A stretch of 64,000 nucleotides of DNA from Labilibaculum sp. K2S (lineage in GTDB: Bacteria > Bacteroidota > Bacteroidia > Bacteroidales > Marinifilaceae), in assembly GCF_030372765.1 (NCBI RefSeq), contig NZ_JAUCMW010000015.1, forward strand, positions 1 to 64,000. The letters run 5' to 3'. Below, in pieces: positions 35,700 through 44,707 of this stretch. Each line of letters begins with the position of its first letter. Positions within the stretch are counted from its first letter, which is position 1. Both the position numbers and the translations under genes were made by a program. The notes beneath the pieces are model-generated. The model was not told where the DNA came from and did no database searches. It saw nothing but the letters and a program-made list of their open reading frames with translations.

Positions 35700-37028
35700 A
35701 TGGTGGACTCCTTGCAATATTCCGTGTTAAAAAGAGATAAGTTTTTTGAAACAGCAGCAAATACTCAATTCGATTTTGTAATACTAAGTGTTGGTATAAA
35801 GGAGGTTCTGTTTGCTCTTTTGGCTGTTGTTAACGGATATAAATGCGCCATTTTAACCGAAAATGATTTTCAAGAATCTTTGCATCCGATTGTTGATACT
35901 TCGGAAAGTACACATCCTTTAGTTCTTGCTTTTCGAAACCGTTTCCCTCATTTAATTTTACCCGATGAATATTTAAAAGTAAAACGAAACGCTTCAAAAT
36001 GGGAAAAAATATTTTCGGGAAGTATTCGTGATAAGGATATTTCAAAATACGAATCGGCTCTTATTACAGAAGCAGATGATGCTGTTTACATTGATAAGGA
36101 ATTTAAGATCTCAACAAATCGCTTGTTACTTTCTTTACTGAAAAGTGCAGTTCAACAGGGAGCTGTAATTCTAAATCATGTTACAACAGAGATAAAAAGC
36201 AACTCAGAGATTGTATGTTGCGATAAAGTAGATGCAAATTCTAAAACGTATACCATTTCCTATCAATCGCAGCTTTCTTTTTCAGCGATAAATAAAACAA
36301 AGACCAAGACCGAAATCAGGTTCTGGTTGCATAAAAAAGACTTATTCTTAAAACGAAGTTTGAAGTTTAGTCTGGATGGTGTTTTGATAAGAATGCTTAG
36401 GTATCAGGATTATTTTATGATTGTTTGCGATTCACAATTGGATAACAGGCAATTTGTTAGGATGATTATTCAGGAAATAAACCGAATCGTGAAACGTGAG
36501 AATGAATTCAACGAAGATGATATTATCAGTTCAGAATTGGTAGAGACAACATCAAATGATTCTTTGAAAAATCACCTTACGGATTTTGCCAAAGTTGTTG
36601 AAAATAAGCTTTCCATTTCTTTCTCTCAATTACTACAGCTAATTCCATCACTACCGGTTATCGATGCACAATTTGAAGGAAAAACAGAAATACAGCAGCT
36701 AATCGAATTTGGAGATTATCGTTTTGATGAGGCAAAGCAAACCGGTGTGCACCCGGTACCTTTTAAAAATATGTTTTACCGATTTGGATCAGGAATAGAA
36801 GAACTAACGGAAAAAGCTTACGAATTACGAGCACAATTTGGCCCGGGAAATGATTTGTGGGTTTACGTTCAGTTTTGGTATTTGTATCAGAACGAGATGG
36901 TTTGCTCCAAAGAAGATTACATTTCCCGAATCAGAAAATCTAAGCCTGTTTTGGAATCCGATTTAGTTGCTTCTGAGGATGTTGTACAGGAATATTTCAA
37001 TCTTTTTAATGAAAATCATGTTAAGTAA
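35700..37028 (+). CDS. Degenerate GlpD-like (FAD-dependent glycerol-3-phosphate dehydrogenase) protein
   Basis: 442 residues. Its order of segments follows GlpD: an N-terminal Rossmann-like strand-helix (FDFVILSVGIKEVLFALLAV) where GlpD has GGGI; TNRLLLSLLKSAVQQGAVILNH as in the GlpD RLV segment; EDDIISSELVETTS where GlpD has the R/PL region; and a C terminus FWYLYQNEMVCSKEDYISRI like the GlpD E-x-DxxxRR end. The GxGxxG FAD motif, GGLRYL and TTD-like motifs are missing. It is likely a pseudoenzyme or highly diverged. Function unknown. Confidence 0.65.
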   Translation: MVDSLQYSVLKRDKFFETAANTQFDFVILSVGIKEVLFALLAVVNGYKCAILTENDFQESLHPIVDTSESTHPLVLAFRNRFPHLILPDEYLKVKRNASKWEKIFSGSIRDKDISKYESALITEADDAVYIDKEFKISTNRLLLSLLKSAVQQGAVILNHVTTEIKSNSEIVCCDKVDANSKTYTISYQSQLSFSAINKTKTKTEIRFWLHKKDLFLKRSLKFSLDGVLIRMLRYQDYFMIVCDSQLDNRQFVRMIIQEINRIVKRENEFNEDDIISSELVETTSNDSLKNHLTDFAKVVENKLSISFSQLLQLIPSLPVIDAQFEGKTEIQQLIEFGDYRFDEAKQTGVHPVPFKNMFYRFGSGIEELTEKAYELRAQFGPGNDLWVYVQFWYLYQNEMVCSKEDYISRIRKSKPVLESDLVASEDVVQEYFNLFNENHVK

Positions 37029-37126
37029 CATGCTTGGTGTTTATGAATACCAACATATAGGTATTGTTAAACGAATCACGACTTCCTACTTTTGAACCGT
37101 AATGTTAATGCCAATTTAATTCGTAC

Positions 37127-37492
37127 ATGAACGGTTTTCGAAAAATAAAAATAGCAATTGTAAGTATACTGCTCCCGGCAATGATTTTGTTGGCGGGTAA
37201 TGCTGTTTTTAATTGGCACGTTCATAGACAAGTTGATGGAACTTTAATCGTTCATGCTCATCCCTATCAAAAATCAGGGAGTTCTAACGGAACAACAAAT
37301 CATCATCATTCTTCTCATGAATGTTTTTCATTGCAACAATTTACGAGTTTCCTGTTTGCGCTCGCTTCTGTATTCTATTTAGCTGCATTAATAGGAAAAT
37401 CTTATGAAATTAGTAATGTCTACCACCTTTTTATTAAGAAAGGAATTATAAGTTCTCTTCTTGACAACAGGGCTCCACCTGCCTTCCTGTAA
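37127..37492 (+). CDS. His-rich small membrane protein
   Basis: 121 residues. A first membrane segment (about 8-28) is followed by HVHRQVDGTLIVHAHPYQ and NHHHSSHECF, a His-rich (10 His) stretch outside the membrane, then a second segment (about 70-88). The His pattern suggests binding of a transition metal such as zinc or copper. It directly precedes a TonB receptor on the same strand, so a joint role in metal or metal-complex uptake is inferred, not shown. Confidence 0.75.
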   Translation: MNGFRKIKIAIVSILLPAMILLAGNAVFNWHVHRQVDGTLIVHAHPYQKSGSSNGTTNHHHSSHECFSLQQFTSFLFALASVFYLAALIGKSYEISNVYHLFIKKGIISSLLDNRAPPAFL

Positions 37493-37621
37493 CACCTTTA
37501 TTATCACCTGAAAAGGTCCATTTAAAATTAGAGTATGTAACTGTTTCCTGATACTGGTTGATAGTATGAGGGAGTGTTATGTATATCAATAAATACAAAC
37601 ATCAAAAAAATATACCTTATA

Positions 37622-40069
37622 ATGAGATTACTAACTCATCTATCTATTAGCATTGCTGTGCTAATTAGTCTGGCATTTTCTGTTTCTGCCGAAAATATTA
37701 CTTCAAGTGTAAAAGGAAAAGTGATTGACAGTAACAGCAGCAAACCCATTCCTTATGCCAGTGTTGCTCTTGAAGGATTGAGCATGGGAGCAGTAACAAA
37801 TTTCGATGGTGAATTTGTAATCGAGAATGTTCCTGTGGGGCATTATCATGTAATTGCCTCTTGTGTAGGATACAAATTGGATAAGAAGGAATTGGAACTA
37901 AAAGGAGGAAAGAGCTCTGTTCTTGAATTTAGAATAGCAGAAGATTTTATTGGCCTGGATCAGGTTGTGGTTACGGCCGATCGAAATAGTATTCAGCGAA
38001 AAGATGCTCCGGTTGTTGTGAATTCTATATCTACTAAGTTGCTGGAACAAACATCATCAGCAAACTTGGCTGATGGTTTGGTTTTTTCTCCGGGTTTACG
38101 AGTAGAGAATAATTGTAACAATTGTGGTTTTTCGCAAGTAAGAATGAATGGTTTGGAAGGACCATATACGCAGATATTAATTAACAGCAGAGCTATTTTT
38201 AGCGGATTGGCCGGAGTATACGGATTGGAACACATTCCGGCAAGTATGATTCAGCGTGTAGAGATTGTACGCGGAGGTGGTTCAGCTCTTTTTGGAGGGA
38301 ATGCAATTGCCGGAACAATTAATATCATTACAAAAGATCCTGTTGCCAATACTTTTAAAGCAGGAGTTAAATATGGAGCTGTAGGTATTGGTGTTGATGG
38401 TGGTGGAGATGCTGCCAGTGATATGACTGCCGATTTTAATGCGTCAGTTGTTTCTGAAGATCATAACAGCGGGATATTTATTTTTGGTGTGAACCGTCAG
38501 CGCGACGATTGGGATGCAAATAAGGATGGTTATTCCGACATGGTTAAATTGAAAAATATAAGTGCCGGTTTGCGTGCTTATCATCGTCTTTCAGATTTAG
38601 CCAAATTAACTTTGGAATATCATGTAGTTGATGAGTACCGAAGAGGAGGAGATCAGCTAAATTTAAAAGCTCACGAAGCTACTGTTGCCGAAGAAGTAAG
38701 TCATCGTATTAATTCAGGAAGTTTGGCCTGGGATCAATACTTTAGCCAGGATCGAATCAGTAAATTGTCTGTTTACGCTTCGGGACAAAGTATCGATAGA
38801 GATAGTTACTATGGAGCTGCCACTATTTATGATGAAAATGGTGCAGAATTATCTACACCAATTCCTGATTATGGTGCGTATGGTCAAACTGATGATTTGG
38901 CTGTTTCTGCCGGAGTGCAATTCTTTACAAAGTTTGATAATCTATTTTTCGCTCCTGCCGATATCACTCTTGGGTTAGAGAATGTTTACAACAGTCTGAA
39001 AGATGATAAATTGGGGTATTATGATTTTACAAATAATGAATTTGTGAAAACAACCAACATTGCCGATCAAACCTCAAATACCATAGGTGCATTTGCTCAA
39101 AGTAAATGGGATTTAGGAGCTGTAAAATTTCTATTGGGTGTAAGAATGGATTCCTATGAAATTAAAAATTCTGCGGAAAAGTCCAATTATTCAAATACAG
39201 TATTTAGTCCCAGAGCTAACGTGTTATTCGATATCTTTAAAGGTTCGCAATTGCGGGTTAGTTATGCAAGAGGTTTTAGAGCTCCGCAAATTTTCGATGA
39301 GGATTTACACATTGAAGCTTCAACGGCCAGAAGAATAACACACGAATTGGCTGATGATTTAACAGAGGAGAAATCAAACAGTTATACAGTATCCTGGGAT
39401 TACACCAAATCCTTTGGTAAAATGCAGACCTATTTTCTTGCAGAGGGTTTTAATACCCAATTAATAGATCCTTTCTTTAATGAATTTAGTGAGGTAGATG
39501 CGAGTGGAAATATGGTTATGCTTCGAAAAAATGCCAATGGCGCAGTCGTTAAGGGAATGAATTTTGAATTCAAATTAGCTCCTTCTTATAAATTCGATTT
39601 TCAAATGGGTTTGACCATCCAATCCAGTAAATACGATGATGCTGTTGATCAGGGAGAGGATGAGGATACAGCCAATACTACTACTGATGATATTTTGAGA
39701 ACGCCAGAGCAGTATGGCTATTTTGCAATGAACTGGAAACCCCTTCATGAGTTTACTACTACCTTATCAGGCTCATATACCGGACCAATGAATTTGATTC
39801 ACTTAAGCGGAGGAGATGATAAATATGGGAATGAGATTCAGGAAAGTTTAGTGAAATCAGATCGTTTTATGGATTTGGGAATCAACTTTGCTTACCATTT
39901 CGATTTAGGCAGTGATGTGAAGTTACAGTTTGATTTGGGGATGAAGAATATCTTCAATTCTTTTCAGGATGATTTTGATTTTGGCCCATCTCGTGATGCC
40001 GGTTACGTTTATGGTCCTTTAAATCCAAGAACAATCTATTTTGGTGTGAAATTGGGTAACATCCTGTAG
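37622..40069 (+). CDS. TonB-dependent outer-membrane receptor
   Basis: 815 residues. After the signal peptide (ends SVSA) comes a carboxypeptidase-like domain (GKVIDSNSSKPIPYASVALE), the plug (VVVTADRNSIQRKDAPVVVN; RVEIVRGGGSALFGGNAIAGTINIITK) and a 22-strand-type barrel ending in NPRTIYFGVKLGNIL. The plug carries CNNCGFSQVRMNGLEGP, a CxxC unusual for TonB receptors and conserved in one Bacteroidota subgroup, perhaps for metal binding. The start at 37622 is chosen because the signal peptide begins there. Substrate unknown. Confidence 0.93.
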   Translation: MRLLTHLSISIAVLISLAFSVSAENITSSVKGKVIDSNSSKPIPYASVALEGLSMGAVTNFDGEFVIENVPVGHYHVIASCVGYKLDKKELELKGGKSSVLEFRIAEDFIGLDQVVVTADRNSIQRKDAPVVVNSISTKLLEQTSSANLADGLVFSPGLRVENNCNNCGFSQVRMNGLEGPYTQILINSRAIFSGLAGVYGLEHIPASMIQRVEIVRGGGSALFGGNAIAGTINIITKDPVANTFKAGVKYGAVGIGVDGGGDAASDMTADFNASVVSEDHNSGIFIFGVNRQRDDWDANKDGYSDMVKLKNISAGLRAYHRLSDLAKLTLEYHVVDEYRRGGDQLNLKAHEATVAEEVSHRINSGSLAWDQYFSQDRISKLSVYASGQSIDRDSYYGAATIYDENGAELSTPIPDYGAYGQTDDLAVSAGVQFFTKFDNLFFAPADITLGLENVYNSLKDDKLGYYDFTNNEFVKTTNIADQTSNTIGAFAQSKWDLGAVKFLLGVRMDSYEIKNSAEKSNYSNTVFSPRANVLFDIFKGSQLRVSYARGFRAPQIFDEDLHIEASTARRITHELADDLTEEKSNSYTVSWDYTKSFGKMQTYFLAEGFNTQLIDPFFNEFSEVDASGNMVMLRKNANGAVVKGMNFEFKLAPSYKFDFQMGLTIQSSKYDDAVDQGEDEDTANTTTDDILRTPEQYGYFAMNWKPLHEFTTTLSGSYTGPMNLIHLSGGDDKYGNEIQESLVKSDRFMDLGINFAYHFDLGSDVKLQFDLGMKNIFNSFQDDFDFGPSRDAGYVYGPLNPRTIYFGVKLGNIL

Positions 40070-40345
40070 AAAAAATCTACCTCATAAAAAACAAACTATA
40101 GGGTTAGTTTGGTAACGGGGCGCATTCTTTAACAGGATGTTAGCTCCGTTATTTTGTTTAGTGATTTCAGGTTTCGAAATTTGGTTTGTTTATTGCTGTG
40201 GTTCAATTGACAATTGTATTTGGTTTTACAATGCATTGATTCTATTCATTATTGATGAGCAGCATGTACTCAAACAAATATGAATTTGAGAATACTATTA
40301 AAAAAAAGATAAGTAAATTTGTTCGAATTAATTAAGTAGAGTTTT

Positions 40346-41233
40346 ATGACAGAGATTAAAGGTAAGAGTAAAAAAGACAACATTTATATTGGGGTGTTGT
40401 CAACTTTAGGGGTAATTCTTGTGATTTTAGCGGTAATGTATTACATGGAACATAGAGATAATAAGCGCTATATCTCCGAAATTACTACCGAAAAAATAAG
40501 TTTGGAAAACGAATTGAAATTACTTTCACAGGATTATGATTCTCTGCAAACCAGCAACGATACCTTGAATGTTCAGCTGAAAATGGAGCAGGAAAAGATA
40601 AATGAACTTTTAGATCGAATGAAAGTATTTCGAAACAATTCTTATTTCGAAATTAATAAATACAAAAAGGAGTTAGGAACTTTAAAAGGAGTATTAAGGG
40701 ATTATATTGTTCAAATCGATTCTCTAAATACACGCAATCAATTGCTTACTGCGGAAAACGTGAGGGTTAAAAAGCAAATCGATTGGGTAAAAGACCGTAA
40801 TACCAAACTTGAGGAATCAACCGAAACAATGAAAGAAGTAATCAGCAAAGCTGCTACTCTTTCATTAGTGGATCTTGCTTGTTCTCCTATAAATAGAAAA
40901 GGCAAAGAGGTGAAAAAGATTTCCAAAACGGAAAAATTGGTCACCAATTTTACGATTCAAAAGAATGTAACTGCATCAACTGGGGTTAAAGCAATATTTG
41001 TGCGTATTACCCGACCTGATGAAGTTGTTTTGGGTAATCCGGAAAATCTTTTATTCGATTTTGAGAATACTAAACTTAGCTATTCTGCATCACGAGAGAT
41101 TGATTATGAAGGGGAACAGCTTGATGTTGCTGTATTCTGGGATAACGACGGAAGTCTTATTGAAGGAGAATATAAAGTGGATGTTTTCGCTGAAGGAAAC
41201 CATATTGGTTCAGCTAAATTTTTGCTGAAATAA
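40346..41233 (+). CDS. Membrane-anchored coiled-coil protein
   Basis: 295 residues. One membrane segment (about 15-31) near the N terminus, then a long coiled coil (about 40-160: SLENELKLLSQDYDSL, LDRMKVF, ENVRVKKQIDWVKDRN) and a C-terminal beta-rich domain (about 185-295) ending in SAKFLLK. The layout resembles the lipoprotein at 20491. It probably spans the periplasm from the inner membrane. Not assigned to a family. Confidence 0.78.
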   Translation: MTEIKGKSKKDNIYIGVLSTLGVILVILAVMYYMEHRDNKRYISEITTEKISLENELKLLSQDYDSLQTSNDTLNVQLKMEQEKINELLDRMKVFRNNSYFEINKYKKELGTLKGVLRDYIVQIDSLNTRNQLLTAENVRVKKQIDWVKDRNTKLEESTETMKEVISKAATLSLVDLACSPINRKGKEVKKISKTEKLVTNFTIQKNVTASTGVKAIFVRITRPDEVVLGNPENLLFDFENTKLSYSASREIDYEGEQLDVAVFWDNDGSLIEGEYKVDVFAEGNHIGSAKFLLK

Positions 41234-41253
41234 TTGCTGAAACTGCAGAAATG

Positions 41254-41286
41254 AAAAAAACCATCCTTTGCGGGATGGTTTTTTTG
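41254..41286 (+). terminator. Terminator of the coiled-coil protein gene
   Basis: Stem AACCATCC with GGATGGTT, loop TTTGCG, T run on the + strand and A run on the other side, so it may act both ways. Confidence 0.88.
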
Positions 41287-41313
41287 TTTCGTAAGTTTCA
41301 ACTCAGAAAATGA

Positions 41314-41772
41314 TCATTTAAAAATAGTTCTCGATCCAAAAGCTCTAAAGCCAATTAAAATTGAAACGCAGCCACTTTCAATCCGCTCCTTTTCTGGATT
41401 CTCAGGTATCAGTACCCGAATTACAAAATCATCGGTACTTTCAACCATAAAATCCCACAAGTTTGTGTGATCTTCATCTGCATTATCATACAATAAGTTG
41501 TAATCAGTATCAAAAAGCTGAAATTGAATTTTACCAAGGCTCTCTTCTCCTTCAACCAGAATTCGATATTCCTGATCCTTATAAAAAGTAAGTTGCAATT
41601 CAGCAGTTTCACCTTCCGATAACACCGCATTGTTTAATTGTCCGTTAAACGTGTAAGGCGTAAGTTTCGGAATGCATTCCTTTTTGGTGTATTCGTTACA
41701 CTGCGCAAGCACAATATTTGGCAATGCGAATAAGTAAAAAATAAGTAATATGGTTTTTATAGTTGTTTTCAT
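41314..41772 (-). CDS. Small exported protein, unknown function
   Basis: 152 residues with a signal peptide (MKTTIKTILLIFYLFALPNIVLA). The mature part is beta-rich and acidic (LSEGETAELQLTFYKDQEYRILVEGE) with Cys at about 25, 33 and 139. It starts 26 bp after the stop of the lipoprotein gene and is probably its operon partner. A TTG start at 41796 is possible, but the ATG at 41772 begins the signal peptide. Not recognised. Confidence 0.75.
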   Translation of the reverse strand: MKTTIKTILLIFYLFALPNIVLAQCNEYTKKECIPKLTPYTFNGQLNNAVLSEGETAELQLTFYKDQEYRILVEGEESLGKIQFQLFDTDYNLLYDNADEDHTNLWDFMVESTDDFVIRVLIPENPEKERIESGCVSILIGFRAFGSRTIFK

Positions 41773-41798
41773 TCCAATCGTTTTAGTGCTCCCCAATC

Positions 41799-42695
41799 CT
41801 ATAATTCCGTAATTGTTTCTCTGATTTTGCCGTTGATTTCTTTTATTGCCCTGATTGTTTCGTTCGAGGCAGTTAAAGTAACCTGATTTTTTATAACCGT
41901 TTTGCCGTCTTTTGTTTTAATGCTCGATGCAGAAGATTTAGTTTGTGATATTTCCTGAAATTTCGCATCCAGTTTCTTTAAATCCGGTAGAATCTGATTT
42001 ATTTTATAGTTATCTCTATATTGATTTAGTAAACCAATTAAGTTTTTTACAGAATGTTTTTGCTGTGAAATTAAGTTGACCATTTCTTTTTGAGGATTTT
42101 TTAAATCAACAATATTTGTTGCCAGATACAAGGTTTCAATCCATCCACCAAAAACAATTAAAGCCGCAACACCACCTCTTTGATTTTCTTTCAGATAACT
42201 GTCCGATTTTGTAAAAGTTTCAGTAATAATTTGAAGCAAAGAATCTTGGTTTTCAATATTTTCTTCCATCCTTCGGGCAGTAATTCTTTCCTGCTCTTCA
42301 GGAATTCCCAAATGGCGTGTAAATTTCTTGATTACAGCTAAATATCTTGCTGCATCCTGAAACTGTTCATAAATTCTAATGTAACTTAAATCTGCACCGT
42401 AAATACCAATGTTGATAGCCACATCTGCTTGTGATAAATAATTATCTGCATTGGAAACCGGATTCATTAAATCGGGCTGATAGGGCAAGTTCATTTTTTT
42501 GATAATTCCAGTCACTTCAATAGGACTCGGCACATTGTAAAACAGAGTTTTAACCGATTTAAACTCCTTTTGTTGTGGTGCAGTTATCTCAGGCACTTTA
42601 TCAGCTGAGGGTTTCTTATTTTGACAACCAAAAGTCAGCACTGATGAAGTGAAAAAAAGAATGAAACAGCTTATTTTAATAGATGTTTTAAACAT
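41799..42695 (-). CDS. Lipoprotein, unknown function
   Basis: 298 residues with a lipobox (LTFGC, Cys about 24). The mature protein is mostly helical (TREPITAPQ-type linker, then IKKMNLPYQPDLMNPVSNAD and NIGIYGADLSYIRIYEQFQ). Conserved uncharacterised Bacteroidota lipoproteins have this shape. It is upstream partner of the small exported protein at 41314. Confidence 0.78.
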   Translation of the reverse strand: MFKTSIKISCFILFFTSSVLTFGCQNKKPSADKVPEITAPQQKEFKSVKTLFYNVPSPIEVTGIIKKMNLPYQPDLMNPVSNADNYLSQADVAINIGIYGADLSYIRIYEQFQDAARYLAVIKKFTRHLGIPEEQERITARRMEENIENQDSLLQIITETFTKSDSYLKENQRGGVAALIVFGGWIETLYLATNIVDLKNPQKEMVNLISQQKHSVKNLIGLLNQYRDNYKINQILPDLKKLDAKFQEISQTKSSASSIKTKDGKTVIKNQVTLTASNETIRAIKEINGKIRETITEL

Positions 42696-43020
42696 AGATT
42701 TATTGTTTTCTCTTAGGTTTTATTTTGTAATAAACTTAAAGTTATACTTTTAGGGAGAAATTGCAAATAAAAAAGAGATATAAGCAATTATTGTAAAGAA
42801 ACTCCTGGAATGGAGAAACAAAAGATATTTGCAGACGTAAAAATGAAGTTGAAATCGAACTTCATAACATCAAAAATTCCTTTTCTACTGGGCTTCCGGG
42901 CGAGTAAAATATTTTTACTTGAAAAAGAGTTTTGAGATGTAGCTTACCTTAGCATCCGTTAAGCATTAAATATGAATTTCAGGAATCGATAGCACCTTAT
43001 CGTCTTACGAAGACAAAATA
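42696..43020. other. 325-base gap with one perfect hairpin
   Basis: ATGAAGTT-GAAATCG-AACTTCAT (about 42843-42865) is a perfect 8-bp hairpin without a T run. Otherwise AT-rich; no gene seen. Confidence 0.45.
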
Positions 43021-43800
43021 TTAACCACTGATTTGCGTTTTAAATCCGGCATCCTCTACTTTTTGTGCAATCTGCTGCAATTCTTCCATTGATATTTTCT
43101 CCAGATTATCACTTGGCGTATCCCTCGAGATGGTATAAATCATCACCTCTTTAGGTTGTATTTTTTGCAGGTGTGTCAACCAAGCTTCTATTTCTTCTTT
43201 GGTCGTATTGTCTATAATTTTACCCTTGTATTCTCCTCTGATAAAAAGGGTCTGAATTATTAAATTGCCATCGAATTTTGAGAGAAGGTCAACCAAATAA
43301 TTTAGATTGAATTTTCCAACAGGCTGATTTAAATTGATTATGGTTTCTTCTGTTCCGCCATCTAACTTTAAAATGTTATCATCTACCTTATTTAGAGCGT
43401 CAAATACCGACTTTTTGTGAATCATCGATGAATTAGAAAGGACAGCGATTCTTGCCTGTGGAAATACTTGATTTCTAACCTCGATCGTGTAATTAATAAT
43501 TTCGCCAAATTCAGGATGAAGTGTTGGTTCTCCATTTCCTGCAAAGGTAATCACATCCAAATTTTCATTATTGGCTTTCATCTGGGTCAATTTCTCGAAC
43601 AGACTCTCTTTCACCTGATCTTTAGGGTGAAAGTTAATTTTCTGTTCATAGTGATCTGGATTCCAGCCACATTCGCAATAAATACAATTAAAACTGCAGA
43701 GTTTGCAATCGTTGGGTAATAAATTAATACCTAATGAAACCCCAAGTCTTCTGCTTTTTACCGGGCCGAAAATAATTTTATCGAAGAGAAAAGTTGCCAT
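43021..43800 (-). CDS. Radical SAM protein
   Basis: About 259 residues. The N-terminal FGPVKSRRLGVSLGINLLP and the cluster motif CKLCSFNCIYCECG (CxxxCxxC core) place it in the COG0731-like radical SAM group. VITFAGNGEPTLHPEF is the SAM-binding GNGEPT motif, and KLDGGTEETI follows. The start at 43800 (M before ATFLFDKIIFGP) is preferred because homologous proteins begin there; the upstream frame overlaps the next gene. The substrate is unknown, with tRNA wyosine-type (TYW1-like) modification a possible analogy. Confidence 0.88.
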   Translation of the reverse strand: MATFLFDKIIFGPVKSRRLGVSLGINLLPNDCKLCSFNCIYCECGWNPDHYEQKINFHPKDQVKESLFEKLTQMKANNENLDVITFAGNGEPTLHPEFGEIINYTIEVRNQVFPQARIAVLSNSSMIHKKSVFDALNKVDDNILKLDGGTEETIINLNQPVGKFNLNYLVDLLSKFDGNLIIQTLFIRGEYKGKIIDNTTKEEIEAWLTHLQKIQPKEVMIYTISRDTPSDNLEKISMEELQQIAQKVEDAGFKTQISG

Positions 43801-43891
43801 TACACGTTTTTTTTGTTGCCCAAATTTAGATAAATTCCTGAGTTGATCCATTAAAATTGGGAGTTTAAATCGAGAAGTTAATTGGTATTGA

Positions 43892-44707
43892 TTAAACAAG
43901 GATTTTCAGTTCGCTTGCCGCGTTAAATTTCTGATTGGAATAATCAAGATTTGTGAGCAGGTTCAAGCCAGGTTTTTTACCAATTTCAAGACTTCCAAAT
44001 TCATTTTCAATTTGCAAATGTTTTGCTCCGTTTATAGTTCCCCATTTAATCAATTCCCAGAACGCAAGTGTCGGTAGAATTTCCTGCAAAGCTTTTAATT
44101 CCTCAAAAACAGATAGTTTCAAATGCGTTCCAAGTGATCCTGTTCCAATGCAGTATTGGCTCATTTCACTTACAGCAGGTGTAAACCCTTTAAATTTTTC
44201 TAAAATTATCCGATTTAGCAGAATGGATTGGTTTGGATTTAATTGTTTGTTTGATATTGGGATTTGTAACGAACAGTTTGATTCTGCAAGGTTAATGTCG
44301 GAAAAAGACAGCTTCGATTCTCGTTTTTGCTCAGCATGATTGTTTACTGTAAAAAAGTCGGCGACAGCAACAGTACCATAAGCTTCCAATTGATTAATCC
44401 CTCTTTGTATTGTATTGGGAGTAGTTTCTTTTAAGAGTAAGCTTTTTTTAAGTGCAGAGCCAAAGTCATCACGAAAACATTCTTCAAAATCTTTTTCAGA
44501 GAAGGACGGAAAACTAAGTAGTGTAAATACATCAATAAATCCGGGTACAATTACACCACTGTAGAACTCCAGGTTTTGAATTTCTTTAAATTGTCCCTTC
44601 GTATCAACTATATCGACAATATAATTTTTCTCATCAATTACAATAATTCCATTTTTTAGAGGAGTAGCTGTAACAGGAAAAATGTAGTTCGCTGCTATTT
44701 TTCTCAT
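43892..44707 (-). CDS. Degenerate amidohydrolase-like protein
   Basis: 271 residues. The layout follows the amidohydrolases of the aminofutalosine/SAH deaminase group: composite N-terminal strand, VIVPGFIDVFTLLSFPS where relatives have PGFINAHCHLELSH, LSVFEELKALQEILPTLAFW, and LIKWGTINGAKHLQ...GSLEIGKKPGLNLL at the end. The metal-binding HxH is gone (FTL), and the middle is short (relatives about 370-400). It is probably a pseudoenzyme. It overlaps the DUF4296 gene by 4 bp (ATGA) and precedes the radical SAM gene. Confidence 0.75.
   Translation of the reverse strand: MRKIAANYIFPVTATPLKNGIIVIDEKNYIVDIVDTKGQFKEIQNLEFYSGVIVPGFIDVFTLLSFPSFSEKDFEECFRDDFGSALKKSLLLKETTPNTIQRGINQLEAYGTVAVADFFTVNNHAEQKRESKLSFSDINLAESNCSLQIPISNKQLNPNQSILLNRIILEKFKGFTPAVSEMSQYCIGTGSLGTHLKLSVFEELKALQEILPTLAFWELIKWGTINGAKHLQIENEFGSLEIGKKPGLNLLTNLDYSNQKFNAASELKILV

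Noticed and set aside
37029..37126. Cobalamin riboswitch before the TonB receptor
   Set aside because: The core CCGCAGCTGT-type sequence is absent here; the only cobalamin aptamer in the window is at 59560.
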